Numbered from the stretch's first letter, positions 26,001-38,195 are shown. The stretch is DNA of 64,000 nt from Azadirachta indica (GCA_022749755.1 CM040445.1:14901182-14965181); one strand, 5' to 3'. A program made the numbers and translations. Notes: generated by a model not told the origin, from the sequence alone.

Positions 26001-26764
26001 ATTTAAAATATTTTTTAACATTTTATTTTTATATACAATATATTTATTCAAATATTATATTAAATTGATTATATTTTTTAAGAAAAATTATGCAAATATA
26101 AATAAAATATGAAAAGAGGATCTCATATCATTTATTAATAGTATTAGTATTAGTAATTGATATATTGTATTTTCTCATTAAATAATATAATTTAATTTAA
26201 TTAAAAAATATAGAAAAAGAAGAGAATTGTGATTATTTTTATCTGCAATATATATATATAAATCTAACATGTATTTAGTTTTTATATTTTTATTTATATT
26301 TTCATAATTTTATAAGAAAATATAATAAATTTAATATAATTTCTAAATAGATATATTAAAATTTTTTAATAATTAAATATCAAATTATTACTAAGAAAAT
26401 AAAAGAAGGGTTAGAAATATAGCACATAAATTTGATCTAACTCATTGTTTGAATTTTTTTAATAATAGTATTTTCATTTCTTAATTGTTAATTGAAATAA
26501 TAAATTTAAAAAATTTTAGTTAATCCTTAGTATACTGTAAAAAAATAAACGTAAGAAATAAATTGTTATAATTAAAAAAAGTATATTATAAAAAATATTA
26601 AAATAAAAATAAATTGTTATAATAGAATAAAGTATATATTACTTTATTATTTCATAAAAGCTTTAAGGATACCAATGATAATAATTTAATAAGTCAATTT
26701 AAGGAAATAAAAATTAAAGTATCTGTTTATTTATCCAAATGTTAAGGGTACTTTTTTTCCAAAC
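23042..26764. other. AT-rich intergenic sequence
   Basis: No gene recognised. 23206-23622 is a repeat beginning CCGTTTGGATTAATTTTT whose right part recurs inverted at 28.62 kb. 23776-24270 has AG-rich and ordinary sequence with a short (GAAAAA)n run at 23930-23955. There are T runs at 24476-24497 and 25496-25510. The remainder is featureless AT-rich DNA. Confidence 0.5.
23480..23622 (-). repeat. Inverted copy of dispersed repeat (see 28622-28765)
   Basis: The minus strand reads AGAATTCATTTAGTATAATT ... TTATTAATCATTTAGTTGTC ... ATAAATAATTTTTGAGAAAA. This closely matches the plus strand at 28622-28765 (GGATTCATTTGACATAATTT ... TTATTAATCATTTGGTTGTC). The whole repeat may span 23206-23622, with related ends CCGTTTGGATTAATTTTT and ATTCATTTAGTATAATTTTT. 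Confidence 0.55.
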
Positions 26765-27088
26765 ATCATTAGATAAAATGGACCGCTCAATTTGAGCTAC
26801 ATTCCCAAACAACGAAACCCCACTTACAAACAAAGCTTCGTGATGCAATAATATTTGAACGAGGCAAGGCTCTTACCCCCTCCGGTGCCTTTTTCTAGGG
26901 GATTTAGGCCCGATCCATTGTTTAGGACACTTCTCCACACAACAATTCAGACATCACAAATGCCCAATTTTCAAGTTAGGTTCTTCCTAATTTGTTTGCC
27001 ATTACTAGGATCTTGGTCAATTTGTTTTCCTTCGCGTATTGATATGCTTAAACTTAGCGAGTAGTTCTGTCTGACCTAGAGTCTTGAA
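26765..27088 (-). pseudogene. 26S (25S) rRNA 5'-end fragment, decayed
   Basis: The complement of this segment follows the first ~320 nt of plant 26S rRNA. Plus-strand landmarks are GAGCTACATTCCCAAACAAC (normally GGGCTGCATTCCCAAACAAC), CTCTTACCCCCTCCGGTGCC, TTGCCATTACTAGG and TTGATATGCTTAAACTTAGC (normally ...CTCAGC). This last is the universal 5' primer site of large-subunit rRNA. Nearly all differences are transitions (C to T, G to A), the decay expected of methylated cytosines. An apparent open frame over 26855-27064 is an artefact of rRNA antisense. Confidence 0.9.
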
Positions 27089-27245
27089 GTACGCATTACC
27101 TTAAAGGTGTGCAAAAGGTCCACAAGTGCCTAATCTCAAGATGCAGGAGCGTAATTGGAGCTTCAAGGCTTGTTTCTCACCAATGATCGTAGCAATTTGA
27201 TTGCCCAAAGTCTCCAATTTGGGCCAAATGTCTATTAACCTAAAC
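27089..27245 (-). pseudogene. ITS2 fragment joined to the 26S pseudogene
   Basis: It continues directly from the 26S 5' end. GGTCCACAAGTGC, ATGCAGGAGCGTAATTGGAG, CTTCAAGGCTTGTTTCTCAC and CCAATTTGGGCC resemble plant ITS2 in reverse, again with many transitions. The fragment therefore inserted as a contiguous rDNA piece. No 5.8S was recognised beyond it. Confidence 0.75.
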
Positions 27246-27330
27246 ATTAGAGGGCATATGTCAATATCTTTTTTTTTTAATATTTTGGATGAAAGTGGAA
27301 ATTTTCACGAAACATCAAACCCTTAACTAC

Positions 27331-27352
27331 TATATATATATATATATATATA
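27331..27352. repeat. (TA)n microsatellite
   Basis: Pure TA run just beyond the rDNA-derived fragment. The sequence from here to 27783 is otherwise AT-rich with nothing recognised. Confidence 0.8.
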
Positions 27353-27792
27353 TTGAAAAGAAATATAACTAGTATATTTATATACTAATGGGCATGTTAG
27401 ATTGCAATTAGACAAATCTTTTTTTTTAAAAAAAAAATTCACATTTTTTATCTTAAAATTATGAGATAATTTATCAGTAATTATAACGATGACAAAATCC
27501 AACTAAATTTAGCTAATAATTTTATTCACTTCAGGGCTACTATTTTGTCTTTATTTAAAGGGGGTTAATTATAATACTATTTTAAAATTATGAGATAACT
27601 CACCTTTATTACTACATCTCGCGGCCACTATCATGTTGTTGATCTAGGATTTCTACTAATTTATTTAAAATTTGTTAAAATAAAATAATAAAATAATAAA
27701 TATATTAAACAGATGTACTTGGAACATAAAGAGGCCGGACAAAGTACGCTTAAACATAGTATATATATATGATGGAGTGGGCTTAGAAAATA

Positions 27793-28578
27793 GGGCAAAC
27801 AACATATAGACCCCACTTTATTGCTTAAATGATATTTACACTTTTATGTCAAAATAATTGTCAAACACATTCTTTCTATTAAATTTTTCATTAAAATTAA
27901 TGCTTGAGTCAATGTTGACCGGTTAAATCACAAAAATACTCCTATGACCTTTATTTGACCAATACAATGATATAAATATTATTTTTTTATAATTTTTAAT
28001 TACTTTTTTAGTTAAATAAATTAGTTATATGAAGATAATTTAATTTCAATTAAAAAAATAAAGTTTTATTTATTTCAAATTTATGTTCATTCTTTATTTT
28101 AAGGTTCTCGTCTTTCTTGTTTTTGATTTCTGGTTTCAAAATTTCTAATTTTTTTAAACTTTTATTTTCAATTCGTTATCCTAATTTATAGATTAGCAAA
28201 ACATAATTATAAATTCACTAAGTGGTAAGAAAAATATTCAAACAACATAAAAAATAATTAAAAATAATGATATTTGTCGAAAAATTTAATCTTCAAAATA
28301 AAAGTATCATTATTTTTAATTGAAATTAAATTATTTTTACATAACTAATTTACTTAACGAAAAAAATCAATTAAAAATTATAAAAAAGTGGCATTTATGT
28401 TATTATATTGATCAAATTAAGTTCAAAGGGGTATTTTTGTTATTTAATCAATCAACATTGGGTCCACCATTAATTTTAATGAAAAATTAACAGAAAGAGT
28501 GTGTTTGACAATTATTTTTGAAGTAGGAGTGTAGATGTCATTCAGGTAATAAAGTTGGGATTCATATATCATTTGCCC
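27793..28578. mobile_element. Long-TIR MITE (Mutator-like) 3' of the SEP-like gene
   Basis: The left end GGGCAAACAACATATAGACC pairs with the reverse complement of the right end GGGCAAATGATATATGAATC. The match continues about 280 bp through AAAATAATTGTCAAACACA and TTTTTCATTAAAATTAATG. Flanks are TAGAAAATA (27784-27792) and TAAAAAATA (28579-28587), a 9-bp target duplication with one mismatch, as expected for Mutator-family elements. Length 786 bp, no ORF. It ends about 630 bp from the SEP stop codon. Confidence 0.8.
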
Positions 28579-28621
28579 TAAAAAATAAGGTAATGTCTAT
28601 AACATTTATGTTTAAGAAGAC

Positions 28622-28765
28622 TTAGGATTCATTTGACATAATTTTTCAAATAGAATTTTTTGAAGTTGACTTTTTATCCGTATAACTTTTATAAATTGAG
28701 TTTTTGACAAAAATTTATTAATCATTTGGTTGTCATAAATAAATTTTGAGAAAAAAATTTTATTA
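28622..28765 (+). repeat. Dispersed repeat copy downstream of SEP-like gene
   Basis: Plus-strand counterpart of 23480-23622. It begins about 44 bp beyond the right end of the 27793-28578 MITE and 440 bp from the SEP stop codon. Family unknown; possibly a non-autonomous DNA transposon. Confidence 0.55.
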
Positions 28766-29207
28766 CATGCAGATAAAAATTCTATATATCACTGAACCAA
28801 CAATTGAATATGTATATATATAATCAAAGGAATCATAAACATAGACAAAGTAGAGAATAATATAGTTAAATAATGTAGCAGTTAAGTTCATTAGAAATTA
28901 TACAAGCCATATGATATGATATCACAACACTTACATAATTAACTGTAAAACATTCCTCCTTTCTGCGACACAACTTACACTTTATTGTTCGATCAGAAAG
29001 CACTATATAGATATATAATTACAGATTACATGCAGAACCAGAACTAGGAAATTAAGGAAATTACATGTAGCTAGGCACTAAACATAAACATAAAATATAT
29101 TATACTAAATTATATAAAAGGTATTTCCATGAGCGAGCAAATTATTTATAATATTGTCATGGAAAGCAAGGAAGCCAGCTCATGTTGACAGTGGTACTTA
29201 GTAAAAT

Positions 29208-29395
29208 TCAAAGCATCCAACCAGGGATGATGTATCCATTGACATTTTGTCCATGCACTTGAACATTATTTGCCTCTTCAGAACCAGTAGCAACAGGAAG
29301 GGCAACAGGATTGTATCTGCACAAATCATTACATTAAATCTCTGAAAATTGTATAAATATCTGGAAAAAGAGAAAGAAGGAATATCATATCAATG

Positions 29396-29427
<32 letters not shown>

Positions 29428-32400
29428 ATATATATTACCCTATTTGCAAAGTTGGGTTTCCTCCGAGAGGCTGAAAGAAGCCTTCTGATTGAGGAGGGAA
29501 GCGATTGTAAGCAGTAATATTGTTGTTCTGCTGCTGCCCTCCAGCACCAGCAGTAGCAGCAGCTGCTTCCCATGGTAGCCGAATAGGAACCTGTACACTG
29601 CTCTCCTCCAACTGACAGATATAATATCATGAATTAAAATTCAAGTTACAATACATACATAGATGATACGTTGATTGCACACACTGTTATTTTATTGTTT
29701 ACCTTCTTTCTCAACTCTTTGTTAACTTCAAGTAGCATTTGTTCCTGCATTCATTAAGGATATCAAAAGCTTGTGATTAGTAAAATAAAGAAGCATATCA
29801 AGGACAACAGAAATTCAGAATTGTTATCGAAAATACATACTCTCTTCTGAAGATCATTGAGCTGGACCAGCATAGACTGAGTCTGCAAAATAGTATCTAT
29901 AGTCAGAAATGTGATAGCAATATTGATTAGGTTTATTGGGCTAAAGCTTCTGAGGTTTTTTGACGCCCAATTTTGCAGTTTTAATTGGGCTCAGGCCTTT
30001 AAGATTACCCTAATTAAGAGCAAATATATACCACTGTCTTCCAACACATCAACTCAATGAACAATGATACAAGTCTTAACATGAGATCAATTTGCAAGTC
30101 TAAGATTCCCAATTTGATAAAAGGAAGTCCAGGGTTCTTGATCAAGTTTATTAATATTATTAACTAATTAATTAATTTGTTAGTTAATTAGTTGATTAAC
30201 ATTAGCTTAATACCTTTGTTGACCTGATATGCTTCAAGGAAGTCTCAAGTTGATGCTCAAGCTGCTCCAGCTCTTTTGTGCTCAGAGGACCCAGATCTTC
30301 TCCCAGAAGGTTTCTACAACATTAATTAATTAACTTCAAGCAAATTTCAACAAAGCTATCGAAAGCTCAACTCCAGAACAAAACACTATATCCGTGATTA
30401 ATTCCAGAAACAAGAAAGAATAATATTGAATAAATTAATAAGCAAATATGTAACCTCTGAGATCGCTGTAACACCTCCACTGTTGTCTTAAGCCTCAAAT
30501 ACTCCTGGTAGTTGCCCTGCTTCATAACATCATCATCATCATCATCATTAAATTTTAATACAATTATCAATAAATTTGCTTGTCATATATATATAGAAAC
30601 CTCTGATTCATTGAGAGGTCTGTTGGCTTGCAATGCACCAAAGCTGCACCTATGGTATCGTTCAAGTGTTTTCATCATGCTGAAAGATATAAAACAAATT
30701 AATTTAACCCAACGGATCATTAATCAAGAACATAAATACACATTAGATTATGGCTTATGCAGTGAATTGCTGCATTCCAGTATCATCAAATATTAACAGA
30801 GTAGCTATTCTTTGTTGTTTTCTATACTAGGAAACACAAAACCATGACCATATTAAACCCACAAGACCAACTAAATGTAGGTCTGAGCCTCTATCTTCCA
30901 TAATTGCAATGAATTGGTACCTGGAGACATCCATTTTTGCACAAGAAATTTAGGTGTTTCACAAACTAAATCTGTACAAGCAGTGTGTCTAGGTATCTAC
31001 CACTTACATATAATGTGAAGATTTAGGCTAGAATTAAGGATTTTCATTACAGATTGTTGACTGATACTATAACTTATGCATGCATGACTTCTTAGTTATT
31101 CAACAAATTGATTGAAAGTAGCTAAGGAATACAAGAAGAACAAATAATAATCATTAATATCCAACAGTTATCAAACAAAAAAAATGCATTTGTATTTTAT
31201 ATTCATTAGTGACAAAAGCATAAAATCTTTAGCCTATGATAATTGATTTACTTGATAAATTTCTTTCATAATGAGTTATAAGATTTTTTATTGCTAAAAC
31301 AAGAAAATTGATTAAAAAAACATAATGATTAACATAATCAAGAGAATATATATGAAAAGCCTATCTAAACATCATACTAATGCAAATGAAATAAAGAGAA
31401 AACTCGGAAGAATGTAGAGACAAATTAGAATAAACAATGTAGAAGTTAAACAAATTTATAGTTAAGGAAACCGCTAGCATCATGAGACAACAAATTTTTT
31501 AGACCCATTTATAGAAATTTGGTTTTTTCCTCCGTGGATGTAACTTAATCTAATTTCTAAGAACTCCTGAGGTGATACAAAAGATTTGTAGGATCAAATA
31601 TCTAAAGTTAGGTTTGGTTATATTAAGGGGAATTTAAAAAAGCAAAAAGAAAAGCAAATTAATTTAACTTTCTATTATATGATGATGTTAAAACAGTTAG
31701 GAAGCTAGCTTTTAAAATCAAAATTTTCAACTAAATCACTGCTTCACAAACATGTAGAACTTTCGTTGAACCTAAAATTTAGCTTGTCAATTCAAATCAC
31801 GAAGGCAATGGGGGGACTTTCTAATTAAATGCTCTTCAATAAGCTTCATTTGCCCAATGGGTTATAACACATAGAGAAAAGAAGGCTGAAAAATCAAAAC
31901 ATCAAAGAATGTTATAACAATAACAAAGATCAATACCAAAGGGCATATATTCCACAGAGAAAATAATACTAACAACCAACTTGATACAAGCTCCATAGGA
32001 ACTAAGATGATGTCAGACAGATTGAATAACTTTTTTCTCCATAAATAATTACCAAACCATGGCCATTAAAAGGACAAAGAAAAGATTTCATCAGACCCCT
32101 TCTAAAGTTGAATTATTTTTTTCCCATGTAACTATATAATATGTTTAGTTAGAGAAACCATGAACCAGAATTTACCCTTGAAGGATCAAACTAAGAATAT
32201 TAGTTAGGAGGATTAACCCTAACACACACATCCAAAGAGAAAATTACACAACCTTGAAAGGAAAAAAGAAAAAGAAATGAACTTTGACAATCTTGTTATG
32301 AGAAAAGATATGAGATATTCATGATAAATAAATTAATAGAATATAATTTTTATTATAAAAAGTCATGAATTTTGTGCAAGTGAACAAAAGTAATAAGAGA

Positions 32401-33656
32401 CTAGAAGATGTAGTCGACAAAAGAAACAGAAATAAACTGTATTTTTCATAGCTAAAATAGTTTGAATTTTAAATTAATTTTTGTCAGATCAAACTTATAG
32501 GTATAGCAGACCTGCTTCTCATCAAAGGATAATTGTAGCTTAATGAGTAAAACTTTTTATAAGATGAAAAAGGAGAAGACAACAAAACAAGAAGGAAATT
32601 CTTGTACTAGATTTTGAAGGGTTTCCATAGATTTGCAGCTTTACTAGAAAGAAAATAAATAAATAAATAAATGACAGCTTCTTCGATCCCTGATCTCTGT
32701 AAAACAGCTCTTTGATAACTGCACTGCAAAACATCAAATCTCTGCCGGCGAATCTCAACAGTAAATCAGTATTAGTGGATCGCTACAGTCTGGAAACTGA
32801 TGAGAATAATAAGGGTCAATTAGTAATAATAAACAAAATAACCCCTTGATCTTAGCTGCCTAACGAGCACCATAATCAAAAGAAAAATAAGGATAAAAAG
32901 ATAAAAACTAGGTTTAGATCGGGAAAAAAAGGAAAAACCTACTTTCACTTATGATTTGTAGATTATTGATTAGGGCAGAATAAGTGACTCAGAGAGAAAA
33001 ACTAAGCAAACTCTTGCTAAATATTAACCTAAACGTTAATTAGAAAGTTCATACGAAGTCTATGTGACTCCTTCAGGATCTCAGAGTGGAAAAGCGCATG
33101 GATCTACATAAGAAAATCCATGAAGAAAGACCCACTTTCACTTAAAACTGGAAAAAAGTAGAAAAGAAACACATTGAAAGAAAATGAAAACCTAAAACAC
33201 AGATTCAAGGAAATTAAAGGAGAGAAAGGCAAAACGACAAGTCCTTTGCTTGAGAAAACGAGTGAAACCTGAGCAAGAGCATAACTATAGTTGGCAAAAG
33301 TTTTACCAAAAGCACAGATCTTGTGCAAAATACAACTGAAACACTACTCTTTCCAAACAAGGAACCATCCTTAATTAATAACCTTTAAAAGTCACACACA
33401 ACCACTCATAATATATAATCATGTACAAAATATATGTAAACATTTACGCGCGGAGAGAAAGTAGTAATTACCTAGAGGTGCTACAGAACTCATAGAGCTT
33501 GCCACGGTTAGAGAAAATGATAAGAGCAACCTCAGCATCACAAAGAATTGAGAGCTCATAAGCTTTTTTGAGCAATCCATTTCTTCTCTTAGCAAATGTA
33601 ACCTGCCTGTTAATTTTGTTCTCTATCCTCTTTAGTTCAACTCTTCCTCTCCCCAT
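29208..33656 (-). CDS. SEP-like: SEPALLATA-like (AGL2/FBP9-type) MIKC MADS-box transcription factor, 8 exons
   Basis: Spliced minus-strand CDS. Exons: 33472-33656, 30601-30679, 30455-30516, 30214-30313, 29841-29882, 29703-29744, 29439-29611, 29208-29316. All introns are GT-AG and the total is 792 bp, 263 aa. Exon sizes 185/79/62/100/42/42/173/109 are the SEP pattern. The MADS domain is residues 1-60 ([20 protein letters not shown]). The K region contains [40 protein letters not shown] and [18 protein letters not shown]. The C-terminus carries LPWEAA, then [20 protein letters not shown] (SEP I-type motif) and ends [10 protein letters not shown] (SEP II-type motif). By family knowledge SEP proteins are E-class cofactors that bridge other MADS dimers into tetramers for all floral whorls and ovules. 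The [11 protein letters not shown] and [17 protein letters not shown] wording suggests the FBP9/23 or SEP1/2/4 side rather than SEP3, but that needs a tree. Intron 1 is 2792 bp. A FUL-like gene lies downstream on the same strand. Confidence 0.95.
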
Positions 33657-33660
33657 GGTT

Positions 33661-33740
33661 TTTTTTCTCTCTTCTCTCTCTCTCTCTCCCCCTCTCTCTT
33701 TGTCTAAAAACCCAACAGAAAACGCTTTCTCTCTCTTTCT
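33661..33740 (-). promoter_or_regulatory. GA-repeat-rich 5' leader of the SEP-like gene
   Basis: The plus strand shows CT dinucleotide runs immediately upstream of the ATG, so the sense leader is GAGAGA-rich. GA repeats are known binding sites of plant BBR/BPC factors, which regulate several MADS genes. That BPC factors act here is inference. Confidence 0.5.
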
Positions 33741-33906
33741 AGTCTTGGTTAAGAGGTGAACTAACTTTATACGTGCCTGCGTCTTTAGGGCATTAAAAGA
33801 AATAAAAGAGAGAAATGGAAACCCTGGGAACGAGATTGTAAGATAGCTGTTGGTTTTATGTTTGCATTATCTTTATACTTGCTAGATACTGTGAGGTTTC
33901 CCGTAT

Positions 33907-33916
33907 CTATTTATAG
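33907..33916 (-). promoter_or_regulatory. Probable TATA box of the SEP-like gene
   Basis: The minus strand reads CTATAAATAG, a strong plant TATA consensus (and palindromic), about 250 bp upstream of the ATG at 33656. It predicts a leader of roughly 220 nt that includes the GA-repeat tract. Placed by consensus and distance. Confidence 0.6.
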
Positions 33917-34173
33917 ATTTTGTCCTCATTCAGCAGAAACCGTGAAAAAACTGTGAAGAGACCAGGTTTTTTACTGTGTTTTTTCAGATTCTGCCTAACT
34001 ATACATTCAAGTAAAATACAACTAAACAATTACTCTTCTATGATTATAATAGCAAATCAAAATATTATTATTTTTTTTTTAAAAAAATTGTGTTACCATT
34101 TAATGTCTTGGATGACAGAGCAATATCCAATGGGTGTCAACACCAACCTTAAAAGTGACATGCCCTAAGTTTT

Positions 34174-34182
34174 ACACGTGTC
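34174..34182. promoter_or_regulatory. G-box ACACGTGTC upstream of SEP-like gene
   Basis: Exact ACACGTGTC, containing the CACGTG core recognised by plant bZIP, bHLH (PIF) and NAC-linked modules. It lies about 520 bp upstream of the SEP ATG. The same 9-mer occurs twice more within 1.7 kb. Confidence 0.45.
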
Positions 34183-35760
34183 GATTTCTTACTTGTGGAT
34201 CTCTTTTGTGTCTATTTGAGTTCTACTTGAAAGGCAACGTGTAAGTCCTAGGACCCGTCTTCTTTCCCTTTGTCTTTGGGTCTTCTCGAATATCCTCCTA
34301 GTTATATATGTTATTTGACATGTTTCATTTAGTTTTGCTAACGAAATCAAATCAAACAAGTATGCAATTGTTTATATATATATTAGTTGTTTGACTAAGA
34401 CTTGAAATACAACAAAAACTTCATTAAAATCCTCGATTGTATCTTGTTTCCAACTGAATATCATTTCCTCTTAATTAATATTAAAATAGAAATTAAATAT
34501 CGTCCAATACATTATGTAAAATAAAAGTGCTAAATGTTATATATTAATTAAATAAATAAACGGATCTCACTTCATTTTAAATTTTTAAATAAAATAGTGG
34601 AGGGTGGTAAATATTAGAACATGATAATAGATACCGAAGGATGAACAACTCTTTGACTTAAATACAGTATCGTTTTGAATGATTGAGTAGTTGAAATTTT
34701 TGTGGAAATTAACAAATTGTTTTCATTACTTACTGCAAAAATATTTGAGTTAAATATATATCTCAAAGTTGGAATTCATGAGATGAGATAAGATAATAAA
34801 CCTTGGTTGGTCAATTGGGAGGGCAGACAGACATGCTGGTCCAGCAATTCATCAATATTGCGCATAATGCTATCCTCACCATCATTAAGATTTGACCACT
34901 GCAATGTATATAAAGTGCCGATTGAAACCATGATTCATGGGTGGCCAATTTCATATTTTTATATATATATTTATATTATTTATAAAAAAATTAATAAATT
35001 TATATATTTTTAATTATTAAAATTATATTTAAGATATGTAATTAATATATATATATATATCAAATTTAATTTTAATAATTAAAAATATATAAATTTAACG
35101 GCTAACAAATGATATAAAAATATGTATAATTTTTTATTACAAATCTTTCTTTATATGTGTATATATTTACCGATATGTATATATATATATATATATTTGA
35201 GTGTATGTATGTTTAATTCATTTTATGTGAATATTATATTATTTGCATGCATGCATCCTCATGTCATGTTATATATACAAGTAAAATTACAAACTAGGAG
35301 CATAGATGATACATCAAAGTGAAAGATATTTGTGATACCAGAAACTATCTTACATTCTATTAACACAAAATTTCTGAAGAATTAATCAAATTAATAGATT
35401 AAATATTCCATGAAATATAGGCCATGGGATTGGCATGCTCTAAATTCCAAAACCCCGTGAAAGTTAAAGCTGAGTAAAGCTAGCTAGCTATCATTAAAAC
35501 TCTCTGCTCAACCAAAACCAAGTGTCTCAGTTTTCAAGCAGTAGAAGTCACGGTTGATTATTGACGTTTCAGCTTTGCAAGTGGTTTGATTTTTTCATTT
35601 TAATTTTTTGGCAGATTCTTAATTTACAGTAGTCTGCGAAGCTACAGCCGACGAATGCAGGGACGATTTAGACAGAAAGTTGAAAAGTTATGAACAGTGC
35701 AGGTGGTGGGATTAAGAGATGATCTATGGAGGATGGGAATCCCTAAATACTTTAATTGGG

Positions 35761-35834
35761 ACACGTGTCGAGATGGGATCATCTTATAAACCCCCGGTAA
35801 TATGCACCTCCATTCTGGGTTTTCCACACGTGTC
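35761..35834. promoter_or_regulatory. Paired G-boxes (ACACGTGTC x2, 65 bp apart)
   Basis: Exact ACACGTGTC occurs at 35761-35769 and again at 35826-35834, on the same strand, with a TTATAAA run between them near 35785. The surrounding 35.48-35.90 kb is less AT-rich than its flanks. It could be a distal SEP regulatory element, or the promoter of an unrecognised transcript or repeat. Confidence 0.4.
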
Positions 35835-37984
35835 CAAGGGGCAACAAATTCTCTTGAAGAAACAAGGGGAACGACCCCAGTACGTAGCAGTATTTATGAT
35901 TATGATTTAACCTAACGCAAAAAGGAAATTAAAAAGTGCTGCACATGTTATACTGTTTTATCCATTATATATTCATAATGTTATCATCATTTTATCCGAC
36001 AGATTAAAAAATGAGAGCCCTCCCAGTCCCTCTTCGATTTGCAATTGTGAATTTTTGTCTGTTAAAATTAATTTCTATAAATTATTACTTCAAATTGTCT
36101 GACAATTCTAATTTATGAAAATAAATGAAAAAAAATTGTTATTTTTCAATAAATTTTAAATTTATAAACATTTTATAATATATTTTTAAAATATTTTTAT
36201 CTTTTAAATTAACTTACATAATATATTGGTAAAAGAGGCTTCCATGAGTCAAATATGATGAATCTTCAATTTAGTGGTAAAAACAGACGGTGTGGAAGGG
36301 GCAATATAAAATTATAAAATTTTTGAAACAATTAATTTAATATTTGTGAAAAAATATGATATGGATATTTACTAAAATTTATTATATACTTTATAAAATA
36401 GGATGATGTTTACATGATTATATCCCATGTATAGAAATACTTTATAGAGTGGGTAGATTCTTCACCACAAAAAAATTTGACAATAAAAATTTATACAATA
36501 TTAAAAATATGATAGTAGTATATATAGTGACACAATAAACTAACATTTGTCCTGGTATACATATATAAGCTATGGAGATAATTTATGGTACATAGAAGAC
36601 TAATAAAGCCAATAATGAACCATTTTAATTTTAAAATGAATTATATCTATACATATATATATAAGTCATTTTAATTTTTTTCGTTTGTTTGCAATTTTTA
36701 AAATATAAATTAGAATAAATTAGTATAAATTTAATGTAAAAATAATATTATTCTATAAATCATTGTTGTTTTATATAATACTCTGTAAAATTTTTAAAAG
36801 TCGTATTTTAAAAATTACAGACCTATATACCTAAAAAATTGTAGTGTTCAAATTTATATTATATTAATTAATATTATTTTGAAGTAATTATTAAATTTAT
36901 ATTTTAATATTTTATATTGATTTTTTTTTTTTTAATGTTTGAATGATAATCATTTCTATTTAATAAATTATTTCAAGATAAAAAAAAATTTTGTCCAATT
37001 CCCCTAAAACCTACTCCTTCATGAGTCCAATTTGTTCGAATACACAAAAATTGAAACATTTAACATAATTCTTTTAAGAAAAAATATTTGTAATAATACG
37101 TTAGGGGCGTGTTCAGTGAAGACGGTTTGGACTGTAAAAAACTGTGGGATCGATTAATTTTCTTTTATCTAGTATTGGTATAAATTTAAGGCTCTTTGAA
37201 CTGTAATAAACATAAGATTAATGTAGTCCAAAGACGAAATAAATGGCCCATAAAAAGGTAAGGTCTTCTCTAGACTATATTCAATTAAAAATTTTCGTCC
37301 TTTCTCTCATTATCTCAATAAAAGATCGTCTCTTCAACAACTATATTCTCTTGCACAGGTTACATCGTCAATAACTGATCATGGCTGCATACCTTCGTCA
37401 AATAAAGTCACCAATAATACCCGTTGAAATCCTTGTTCACTAGTCTGCTTTAATTATATATGTGATTATTATATACCTATTTATATAGTTGTAATAATAA
37501 AAAAAATATCTCTTTTAGTAAAATTCAATGTACTGTGTTATGTCCTCCTTTTGTACACTGGGGGGTAGAGTTATAACAGGGACGGTAACCCCTTAATTTT
37601 TTTAAATTTTTATATATAAATTGTAGCTAGCAAGAAGGAAAAGTAAAAAATAGTGTTAAAATGTGGAAAAAACTTAAGGTGGTTACTGAAGGAAAAGTTA
37701 GCGAAAAAAAAAAAAAAAGTATGTTGAATTGGTTTCGAAAATTTTTTTCATGCGGCTGTCGACATCAATTGAATCTAAATTAGATCTACTTTAAAAAATT
37801 TTCATTGTATTCTTGTGTTCAATCCCCCGTATAGTACTTCTATTTGATTAATTAAGTTACATTTACACAACCTGAAATATATCATATGTATTTTAAATAT
37901 TTTAATTCACGTGACAAGTCTTTAAATGAGTTTATCTTTTTATGTATTTATATATAGAGAGAGGGGGGGTGGGGGAGAGAATGA

Positions 37985-38195
37985 TGAATGACTCCTTTTT
38001 TAATACAATTTTTTATATTAATTGTAAGTTATTATATTTAAACATATTTAACGATTAAAATTGTATCTAACATGTGCATTAATTATATATTTATTATATA
38101 ACTAAATACAATTTCAACTGTTAGATATACTTAAATTTAATGATTTACAATTGATATAAAAAATTGTATAAAAAAAAAAAATCATTTATCCTGCT
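37985..38195. mobile_element. Small palindromic MITE-like element
   Basis: The left arm GAATGACTCCTTTTTTAATA pairs with the reverse complement of the right arm AGGATAAATGATTTTTTTTT. Both continue into ATACAATTTTTTATAT-AATTGTAA and on for about 100 bp, so the unit is nearly all hairpin. One of at least ten related copies in the window. Confidence 0.7.

Noticed and set aside
26855..27064. Plus-strand 69-aa open frame
   Set aside because: It is the complement of 26S rRNA, not a protein-coding sequence.
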